Origin: Candidatus Omnitrophota bacterium
GTDB lineage: Bacteria > Omnitrophota > Omnitrophia > Omnitrophales > Aquincolibacteriaceae
Reading direction: 5' to 3'
Assembly (NCBI GenBank): GCA_023247135.1
Contig: JAHFHB010000133.1
Span: 1-5,771 of the forward strand
DNA: 5,771 nucleotides
The position numbers and the translations under genes are program-made. This document shows positions 1-5,771 of this stretch, piece after piece. Position 1 is the first letter of the stretch; each line of letters opens with the position of its first letter. The notes under the pieces were generated by a model. It searched no databases. It worked only from the letters and a program-made list of their open reading frames with translations, and was not told where the DNA came from.

Positions 1-2
1 AA

Positions 3-488
3 GCCATTGTGTTTTTACACTTGGCGCCGTTTATGTTTCAGCACCGGGTGATCGCGGGTCAGCAGAAAAATCTGCATCTTCTCGGCGAATCATTCATGGC
101 CGTCAGGAAGAAGATTCTCTGGGCGATCGGTAAAAAACTTTTGAAAGAAGATAGGGCCAATTTTTTTAACCGGCCGGATAACTACGTCACGCCGCCTTTT
201 GCGCATCTTTTACGCATTTTGCCGGCTTATCTGAACACAGTGGTTTACTCGGACCCGCAAAATCCGGGAGTGTTGTACCAGAAAACTTACGACTTGACGA
301 TCCGCGGGTTACGCAAGGCGCAAGAGGGGTTTACCATTGGAGCTTATGACTTGATCGGCAGGGTTTTAAAACGGGCCCTTTTAGTTCCAACCGACCAGCC
401 TGTCTATCCGGTGATGATACCGGCGGGCAAAATGACCTGGCTGGGTAAAGGCGTCAGTTTTTTAAAGCCGTTCTGGCCTGCCGTCAAA
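3..488 (+). other. N-terminal part of fragment: end of a probable membrane helix, then a soluble segment
   Basis: Residues 1-11 are hydrophobic (AIVFLHLAPFM) and look like the end of a membrane helix whose start lies upstream. A basic stretch with several Lys and Arg follows (residues 45-60), then a mixed region rich in Tyr, Pro and Leu to residue 162. I recognise no domain or catalytic motif. The last part (LKPFWPAVK) is positively charged just before the first clear membrane helix, which suggests by the positive-inside rule that this stretch is cytosolic. It is in frame with everything that follows and is not a separate gene. Confidence 0.6.
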
Positions 489-3400
489 TATTTGTCGGGT
501 GCCATGGTCTATCTCATAGGATTTGTAGGTATTTTTGGCGGGATTTTTTTGAGCCTGGATCTAAGCTTTCTTGAGCCCTTGTGGTCATTCATGAGGGATG
601 TTTTGTCGAGTCTGCCGTGGGTTGGCGACGCCTTTGCCGCCTTGTTTCACGCCATCACAACGGTTTACTATTTTCTCAAATACGCTGCCGGCGTTATTTT
701 GAGCTGGGTTGGGATAGATTGGGCCTCTTTGCGCGCTTTTTTTCAGGGTCTTTGGCAGCAGTTGTATCCAGTTCGCGAATGGATCCGCATGGTTCTCATC
801 CCCTTTATTTATCAATGGGCTATTCCGGTATTGTTGTTTGCCATCGGAATGGTGAATGGTTTTCTGGTTTATAAATTTAATTTGCGTAAGCAAATGCAGC
901 GAGCCGCCGACTTTCTGTTGACTGGGGCGATCCAACTGGTGGCACTCATTCCGTCCCTGCTACAGCTTGGTGTTGAAATGTTGCTTGCCGGCGCTTTTGA
1001 TCTGACGGGGACCGGTAACTCCCGCGATGCCTTAGCCGCGTGGATTGAAAATGCGCGGCCTGTTAGATTTTTCCGGCAAAAAATCCTGCCATGGGCCGTC
1101 AATATTTTTTATGCGGCCCTGAGTGTGGCCACCGTTGTTCTTTATGTGGTACCGCTGGCCTTGATGGCCTATCCGCCGCTTGAATTTCAGATGGTTTTTC
1201 ATTTAATCCACAGCATCGGATTTCCAATGCCCCCGATTGTGGCTGTGTATGCCATTGCAGTATTGATCGGAGTGCCCTATTCCTATTTTTATCTTCTCCA
1301 CAGCCGGTTGAGCCGCCGCCCGTTTTTTAACGGCTCTCCGGTCCGAACGCGCAAATTATTTTTGAGCATGATGTCGCTTGTGGGATTTGTCACCGTGATT
1401 TTTCCAGTGACCTCTGCCTGGTTTTACAAAAGTAATCCTATGGGCGTTGAGCGCATTTCCTACGAAAAAGATACCTACATTGATCTCTCCCGCTGGTATG
1501 TCAGAGAACTTTACCGGGGTGTTAGTGATTATATGCTGACAGACGATGAGCGTTTGATGCAAAGAGTGAAACAAACGCTTGCAGAAAATCTTGATCAGGC
1601 AGCGGAAAGCTCTTCCGGCTCACTGGGTCAGGAATTGGCCGGAGAGTTAAAAAAAGAACTTTTACGGTCCGGAAATGGCAATACGGCGGCGGTCATCCAT
1701 GGTTTTGTCGGGCGCCTCTTGCCTGAAGATTTTAAAGGGTATGAAAACGTGGTTCACCCGCGCACTGGTTTTCCGGTCAATGCGGCCGAGATCACGCCGC
1801 ATGCCGCGGAGATTCTTAAAAAATTGAAGGCACATGAGCGGTCGATTTATGGCAATAGTTTCTTTTTTTCAGACGCGCTTAATCATTCCGCGAACCCTGT
1901 GCACGATTTATTCGAAACCTTTGGCGAAGAGGGTACCAGAGCGGTGACGGGGCATCTTCTGGACATCCTGGAAGGCAAAGTTGCTTATCCGAGCTATCCC
2001 GAAACCTACAGCGCAAAGCGCGAAGCGCTGCGCGCTGTCCGGCAAATTTATTTTTACGGCTTCGGATTAAACCAGAGCTGGTTTTTCCCAATCACAGAAG
2101 CGGATCTTGAAGATTTTAAAAAACGTGCCTTTAACAAACCGGTCGAATCCGGGAATGCTTTAATGCTCCAGCCGCGCGGGACCTTTTTTCTGCGGGCGGC
2201 GCAATGGAATGAATCGGAGCGGCAATTTGTATTTGATTTAACACAGCGGTTTCTGACCCTGCGCAGCTCAGACGGTGATCTGGACAGGTATCTGCGCGGC
2301 AATCAAAAGATCTTGAAAACCGAACTGCAAGCGCTGCAGTTTTTCACCGACGATGAGGCATTTGAAAGAAACCGGCTAGCCGCGCAAGAGTTTTGGCAGG
2401 CACGGTTGGATCACCCTGAAACATTGTCGGTCATGACCCGTGAGCTGGCGGGGTATATTTCCAGAGATTTTGAAGAAGCTGATTTATTCATTCTTGGGCG
2501 TACGTTGCGGCTTGATTTACACGCATTCGTCACTTCCATGCTTAACGGCTCCGGGGATGACCGCGCGGGCGAGAAACTGATGAGCGCCTATCTGAAAGCT
2601 TTCGAGGATAACACAGTGAACGTGGCTGTCGCGCGCCACCTTCTGCTGGATCAAGTTTCTTACTTGGCATTGAGCGATCCAAAGGCGCTGCTTCAGCCGC
2701 TGGAACAGTTGATTGAGATGCCGCGGGTCCAGAAGGATCATGTTTTGGAAAGCCATTTTGCCAAAGTGGATTTTGACAGAGAAGCGACGGAGCAGAAACG
2801 CCGTTTCGCGATTTTGACCGGTGAGGCATTGAAGCAAATCTATGATCAGGCTTCGGCTGAAAAGCGCAAAGAATCTACGGATTACTGGCTCAGCCTTCTT
2901 TTATCGCACGAGGCCATGAGCCATTCACAGCTGGGATTGATGAGCTCGCTGCTTGAGGATTTAAATTTAAAGATCAAAGCGCAGGGCAAGCCCACGGACA
3001 GACAGAAACAGCTCCAGGAGCGCGTGGACGCATTTCTCAAAACCATGCCGCTCAGCAAGCCCGTCTCTCGTTCCGAGATGCCTCGCGAGCGGAGTCGCGA
3101 GACTTCTCGGGACGGGACACGGAGATCCCGCTCCGAGATGCGTACGGAACCAGTGAAGCCGCTGGATTCTTTTTTGAATCAACAGGAAAAGCTTTGGCGG
3201 CAAAAGGCCCCGGCGCCTCTGGAGGCTTGGCAGATCAGTGCCATGAAAAGTTTCTGGCAGAAGCGTTATGTGGGGCAGCTCAACAGGAAAAAAAGTTTGC
3301 ACCGCGCGACGGCGGTGTTGGGCGTTGCATTGGTATCCGCCGTGATTATTTTTGTTTCGGGCTTTCCTTTTGCCGCCGGATTGTTTGTGATGCTGTCCCT

Positions 3401-5771
3401 TACGGTCTTTGGCCCAGCGGTGATGGAACTTGTCAATGAAGGGGCGGTTCGATTGGGCCTGCGATTTTTGCCACGAACTGGCGATCAGAACTGGCAGGTA
3501 AGTTATTATTACAAAGACGGCTTACTTTTTATGCCGCAGACAGGATTTATTTCAAATGTCAAAGCGCTGTCGCGGGTCCTGTTCGTACCTTTTTGGGTGC
3601 ATTTGTTTTTTGCGCTATCGTACTCGGTTATTTTAGCAAGACTATTTGCCTTGCCTGGTGGGTTTGTGCAGTTTCCTGTTTTTGTGAGCGCAAGCATGGT
3701 GATTATGACTTTATGGATGGCTCATCATGCTGTTGTAATCAACGATAAAAATTTTAAAATGTTCTCAACCTTTGATTTTTCACAAATACGGGAGCAACTC
3801 GCATTTGTTGAGCAGGTGCGCCGCAAGGCCGAAAACCCAAGGCTTTTTGTGCAGATCCTGGGTGTCGGAGGGTTATTTCCGGCATTTGAAAAGAAGGATT
3901 CCGGTATCGCGCCCGTGGATGCGGCGGATGCCAAAGCCCCGCATTCTTTTTACCTCCTAGTGGAGGGGAAAAATGGTCAGCTTGAGGTTTACCGTATTCA
4001 AGTTCGCAGTAAGGACGAGGTCATAGAAACGGAACCCAAGTTCCTCTACGAGGCCCATGGTTTCGACAACATCCAAACCCCAATCCCTTTTCTTATTACC
4101 GGAAACAAAGATACGAATGTGACAGAAGCTTTAGCAGGTGTTCAATACGGTGTAGATGCCTATCGCATGGATATGCCCGAAGCTTTGCTGGTTCCTTTGC
4201 GCTCCGAAATGCGCACCGAGCAAAAAGAGGCAAAGCATTTTCGGCGGGAGTTAAAAATTTTAAAGTTCAATATTTTCCTACAGTCATTGCAATATGGATT
4301 CTCGAAATCTCAGCACTATGTGAACAGGTTTCTCCTATCAAAATTGCTGATAGGAGTTGTGATCGTTCTAGCCGGTGCGTGGGCAGCCTGGTTCGGCGGG
4401 GTCAATGCGGCGGCGGCAAACGCTCTTGGGTGGGTTACGGCAATGACGGCGCTCGCGGCATTTATGTTCTGGCTCGCTGATTGGCTTTTTGGGAAAAAGA
4501 TTCTTGCCGAAGAAAAAATACTACAACGGCTGAGGGACAAGCGGCAAGCGGTGAAGAGCGAAATTCTACAGAGACTTGAATTACCGTCAGATTTCAGCTT
4601 AACGGAGCAACATTTCGAGGCGCTGCTTGCGCGTTTAAAATCGTCTATTTCTGAGACTGAAAAGGCCGCGTTCGAATCCACCTCAAGCGAGCTTTTGCCG
4701 CATCTTAAACAATTTCAGCAGCACATTTCAAAACAACCGGTAATCTCAAAGCGAAATCAGAAAAAATTGGATGGACTGCAAGAAGAAATTTTATTGAACG
4801 CGCTCGATGTTCTGAGTAAAAACCCTGAAACGAGCCTTGAAGGGATAGGTGCGCTGCAAAAAAACTTTGATGAGCTAAGCCGTGTTTTAATCGGGATCAA
4901 CCGTGACAGTAACGACGCAGAGTTTTTAGCCTTGCGTTCGGAGATGCGTTCAGCGGATGCGGAAGATAGCTTGGAGGACTTTGCGCGTTTTTCAGAGTCT
5001 TTGGGCGTGGCAACGGGAAGAGCTGGTGCGGCCCGTTTGGTTTTAGAGGACGCGTTGAAGCTATCCAGTTTTCAGGCCGCTCCTCTGATTCTGCTGACGG
5101 ATAGCGAGGAGTTAAAGCAAAAAAAACCCATAAGTGCTCTGCCTGTCAACGCAGCGGGTGCAAAGGTTCATGACGCTGAAAGATTGTGGCGGGTTTTGAA
5201 AAGAGTGATTGTGCGGGAGATTCCCGCGATGCGCAAAGATAAGGGTTTAAAACCGATTTCTGCGACGGGCCGGGTGCAGGTTTTGAAATGGCGGGAACTG
5301 CCCGTGATCAATGCGGCGGGGCTGCCGTTTATTCTGGATAAACAAAAAGAAAGCACTATCTATCTTCTGGTGGCGCTCAATTCGGGCGAAGAACCGCTCG
5401 AGTGGGGCCCGCCGTATTTTTCGCAGGCTCAGCGACATTTTCGTACCGGCACGTGGTACTACCCCATGAAACAAATTTGGATTATTTCCATTGTAACGGC
5501 GCTGGGAATCATGTCTGAGACTTGGCGCTTGCCGGCACTGCTTGTTCTGTTGGGCTTTGGCATGATAAAAATGGTGAGCATTCGGCGATGGGTCGAAGAG
5601 CTGTTTAATTGGTCGAGTAGTTTGCTGCAGATTAAACAGACGTTGGGCCGCATGCAAAAGAAAGAAAAAACGGCCTGGATTGCGACCTATTTAACAACGC
5701 CGCAGCAGGCGCTTGAAGGCCGGGCCGTGGAGGTTCGCCGTCTCTCCGATGAACGCTATCTTGAGCATGGC
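3..5771 (+). CDS. Internal fragment of a giant multi-pass membrane protein, open at both ends
   Basis: This frame has 1923 sense codons and no stop, far beyond chance, and it uses a consistent codon style throughout. The other five frames are cut every few dozen codons. The first in-frame ATG (base 33, residue 11) lies inside a hydrophobic stretch with no evident ribosome binding site, so the true start is upstream. The true stop is downstream. About 15 membrane helices are visible, in one cluster and four hairpins, separated by soluble modules. I read no cysteine anywhere. No nucleotide-binding, protease or glycosidase motif could be recognised. The size, hairpin-rich layout and four RSEM peptides resemble what I recall of the giant proteins of Omnitrophota, some of which are related to cyclic beta-glucan synthases. 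Function is unknown; a cell-envelope role is plausible only because of the membrane segments. Alternatives are a giant surface or predation protein without enzyme activity. That it is one coding region is near certain; family and taxon are inference. Confidence 0.96.
489..1427 (+). other. Membrane domain with about seven transmembrane helices
   Basis: Hydrophobic segments, by eye, lie at residues 163-183, 217-240, 263-290, 304-332, 365-390, 412-432 and 452-475. The second is the weakest because it carries a Lys in the middle. The fourth has a central Pro and could be re-entrant. Connecting loops are short. The loop before the last helix (residues 433-451) has many Arg (RLSRRP, RTRK) and is a likely cytosolic loop. 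The segments contain many Trp, Phe, Tyr and Pro. No transporter signature, glycosyltransferase motif or conserved polar cluster was recognised. This is the largest group of membrane helices in the window; the others are isolated hairpins. A membrane predictor would be needed to fix the helix count. Confidence 0.8.
1428..3062 (+). other. Large soluble, mainly helical region of unknown function
   Basis: Residues 476-1020 contain no membrane-length hydrophobic run. They are dominated by charged, Leu- and Ala-rich stretches typical of alpha helices (for example residues 510-560, 760-830 and 930-1015). Aromatic and Pro-rich parts around residues 575-720 suggest a folded core (HPRTGFPVN, YPSYPETY, FYGFGLNQSWFFP). 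The last part, from about residue 930 on, looks like long amphipathic helices. I recognise no family. No P-loop, HExxH or DxD-type motif with convincing context was found. The region follows directly after the seven-helix cluster and ends at the Arg/Ser-rich RSEM linker, so it may be a discrete module. Whether it lies in the cytosol or periplasm cannot be settled from charges, because its two flanks give conflicting signals. Confidence 0.65.
3066..3148 (+). repeat. Coding palindromic patch holding two RSEM units
   Basis: Two direct copies start at 3066 (TCTCGTTCCGAGATGC) and 3126 (TCCCGCTCCGAGATGC). They match at 14 of 16 bases and lie exactly 60 bases (20 codons) apart. Three inverted repeats can be read in a row: TCTCG/CGAGA at 3066-3070 and 3074-3078; CTCGCGA/TCGCGAG at 3082-3088 and 3095-3101; and an imperfect 13-base pair, TCTCGGGACGGGA at 3105-3117 with TCCCGCTCCGAGA at 3126-3138 (one mismatch and one G-T). 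The patch is visibly richer in G+C than its surroundings. It codes for a linker of mostly Arg, Ser and Glu (residues 1022-1049, with SRSEM at both ends), likely disordered, between the helical region and the next membrane part. This may be a small mobile palindrome tolerated in frame, comparable in principle to Rickettsia palindromic elements, or just a low-complexity linker. Confidence 0.75.
3309..3425 (+). other. Membrane hairpin 1
   Basis: Two hydrophobic helices, residues 1103-1122 and 1123-1141, are joined by a tight turn (SGFPFAAG). A basic stretch precedes them (residues 1083-1101, with RKK and several Lys and Arg), and a segment with Arg follows, so by the positive-inside rule both ends should face the cytosol. 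The segment after the hairpin contains ELVNEGAVRLGLRFLP. The sequence up to the next hairpin, residues 1142-1191, is a short soluble loop of about 50 residues. Confidence 0.85.
3576..3728 (+). other. Membrane hairpin 2
   Basis: Two hydrophobic segments, residues 1192-1212 and 1224-1242, are rich in Phe, Val and Trp, with a short loop containing PGG between them. A His pair sits at the end of the second helix, followed by a charged segment with Lys and Asp. With hairpin 1 it could form a four-helix membrane module, since only about 50 residues separate them. Confidence 0.85.
3741..4199 (+). other. Soluble alpha/beta-looking module between hairpins 2 and 3
   Basis: Residues 1247-1399 begin with a charged helix (residues 1258-1278, EQLAFVEQVRRKAE). 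Alternating hydrophobic and charged stretches that look like beta strands follow (FYLLVEG, LEVYRIQV, FLYEAHG, IPFLITG). The first strand-like part ends in LGVGGLF. I recognise no family or active-site motif. The module ends at VPLRSEMR, one of the four RSEM copies, just before a basic lead-in to the next hairpin. It probably lies on the same side as the ends of its two flanking hairpins. Confidence 0.6.
4200..4220 (+). repeat. RSEM unit, third copy
   Basis: CGCTCCGAAATGCG at 4200-4213 matches the copy at 3129 apart from G to A in the Glu codon, and it is in the same phase. It codes for RSEMRTE (residues 1400-1406), with RTE shared with the second copy. It sits between the strand-rich module and the basic segment leading into hairpin 3. 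Only this short unit is found here, without the extra hairpins of the 3066 patch. Confidence 0.75.
4332..4356 (+). repeat. Perfect 9-bp inverted repeat inside the coding region
   Basis: CTCCTATCA at 4332-4340 is followed, after the 7-base spacer AAATTGC, by its exact reverse complement TGATAGGAG at 4348-4356. It codes for the residues just before and within the first helix of hairpin 3. No run of T follows, so it is not terminator-like. It may be chance or an mRNA hairpin. Confidence 0.6.
4344..4478 (+). other. Membrane hairpin 3
   Basis: Two hydrophobic helices, residues 1448-1465 and 1474-1492, are joined by a short loop (FGGVNAAAAN) very rich in Ala. The lead-in carries Lys and Arg, and the segment after the hairpin is strongly basic (GKK, then several Lys and Arg), so both ends are likely cytosolic. 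The Ala-rich turn differs from the Pro/Gly turns of the other hairpins. Confidence 0.85.
4482..4930 (+). other. Charged helical, possibly coiled-coil segment
   Basis: Residues 1494-1642 are rich in Lys, Glu, Gln, Leu and Ser in patterns typical of long helices or a coiled coil (for example LAEEKILQRLRDKRQAVKSE and QKKLDGLQEEILL). It follows hairpin 3 directly and ends at the fourth RSEM copy. No enzymatic motif is visible. It may act as a stalk or spacer between hairpin 3 and the next folded module, or mediate oligomerisation; that role is inference from composition alone. Confidence 0.6.
4935..4949 (+). repeat. RSEM unit, fourth copy
   Basis: CGTTCGGAGATGCG at 4935-4948 again codes for RSEMR (residues 1645-1649), preceded by LAL and followed by SADAEDSLEDF. 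The Arg codon (CGT) matches the copy at 3069, while the Ser codon is TCG rather than TCC. It marks the boundary between the coiled-coil-like segment and the next folded module. Confidence 0.75.
4950..5462 (+). other. Soluble alpha/beta-looking module before the last hairpin
   Basis: Residues 1650-1820 begin with acidic helices, then a clear strand APLILLTD (ending at residue 1700) followed by a helix. Further strand- and turn-like parts follow, including two similar NAAG stretches (LPVNAAG near residue 1718 and PVINAAG near residue 1773) and a hydrophobic strand STIYLLVAL. The final part, WGPPYFSQAQRHF, leads into hairpin 4. Many Lys and Arg (VLKRVIVRE, MRKDK) suggest a cytosolic location. 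I recognise no family; a nucleotide- or sugar-binding fold is possible but not supported by a motif. An inverted repeat GCGGGA/TCCCGC at 5213-5227 lies within this part and may be chance. Confidence 0.55.
5475..5576 (+). other. Membrane hairpin 4
   Basis: Two hydrophobic stretches, residues 1825-1838 and 1843-1858, are separated by a short turn (ETWR). The first is short for a full membrane crossing unless flanking residues are included. The second ends with a Lys, then SIRRWVEE. Basic residues lie on both outer flanks, again fitting a hairpin with both ends in the cytosol. Confidence 0.75.
5577..5771 (+). other. Tail after hairpin 4, possible start of a GT84-like domain
   Basis: Residues 1859-1923 are a basic, helical segment, then EKTAWIATYLTTPQQALEGR (residues 1888-1907) and a charged stretch up to the window edge. 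That segment recalls the start of the glycosyltransferase domain of NdvB-type cyclic beta-glucan synthases, where a strand following the membrane helices reads like TLVVVPTLLTSPEQVEEL. The spacing from the membrane helix looks similar. The match is short, from memory, and lies at the end of the window, so it is only a lead. Confidence 0.3.

Noticed and set aside
2017..2036. AGCGCG/CGCGCT inverted repeat
   Set aside because: It is explained by Ala, Arg and Leu codons rich in GC and is too short to mean more.
2907..2924. HEAMSH as a zinc-protease HExxH motif
   Set aside because: It has three residues between Glu and the second His, not two, and no supporting context nearby.
3066..3148. RSEM repeats as a CRISPR array or rho-independent terminator
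   Set aside because: Only two copies are close together, there are no regular spacers, no T-run follows, and the region is coding and in frame.
3194..3439. Short + strand frames in other phases (also at 581-874 and 3772-3960)
   Set aside because: They overlap the long frame fully and their translations have no protein-like pattern; the long frame explains the bases better.
3414..3473. PAVMELVNEGAVRLGLRFLP as the membrane-end motif of cyclic beta-glucan synthases
   Set aside because: Only the LVN core resembles the recalled motif, a gap is needed, and the sequence that follows does not look like the GT84 entry strand.
5213..5227. GCGGGA/TCCCGC hairpin as a regulatory element
   Set aside because: It is only 6 bp with a 3-base loop in coding DNA, well within what chance allows.
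585..5657. Many short open frames on the minus strand
   Set aside because: All lie opposite the long + frame, have no evident ribosome binding sites, and encode basic, low-complexity shadow sequences.
3..5771. Several fused genes or an operon in one frame
   Set aside because: There is no stop, no intergenic gap and no ribosome binding site with an in-frame start at any module boundary.

Overview
The window is one uninterrupted protein-coding stretch. On the + strand, the reading frame that begins at base 3 runs to the last base without a stop codon. That is 1923 codons, open at both ends, so neither the start nor the end of the gene is here. Every other frame on either strand is broken into short pieces. 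I see no RNA gene, promoter, terminator, CRISPR array or insertion sequence. The base composition is near half G+C by eye and looks even, apart from one G+C-rich palindromic patch around 3066-3138.

By hand translation the encoded fragment is a giant membrane protein. In order it has: an N-terminal segment (residues 1-162); a cluster of about seven membrane helices (163-475); a soluble, mostly helical region of over 500 residues (476-1020); an Arg/Ser/Glu-rich linker encoded by a palindromic DNA patch (about 1021-1050); two membrane hairpins (1103-1141 and 1192-1242); a mixed strand/helix module (1247-1399); a third hairpin (1448-1492); a charged helical, possibly coiled-coil stretch (1494-1642); an alpha/beta-looking module (1650-1820); and a fourth hairpin (1825-1858) followed by a cytosolic-looking tail. 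The fragment appears to contain no cysteine.

The peptide RSEM(R/P) occurs four times, each time at a junction between modules. It is encoded in the same phase by similar but not identical DNA. I associate dispersed RSEMR-type peptides and enormous membrane proteins with Candidatus Omnitrophota (formerly OP3), a phylum known for some of the largest predicted bacterial proteins, some linked to predatory or host-dependent lifestyles. The assignment rests on gene size, motif and architecture recalled from general knowledge, not on a search, so it is a moderate-confidence inference. No catalytic domain can be named with confidence. The last roughly 30 residues weakly resemble the entry to the glycosyltransferase domain of NdvB-type cyclic beta-glucan synthases (GT84).

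Points most worth checking: the RSEM repeat as a possible coding palindromic element, the modular hairpin-plus-soluble-domain layout, the absence of cysteine, and whether a GT84-like enzyme follows downstream.
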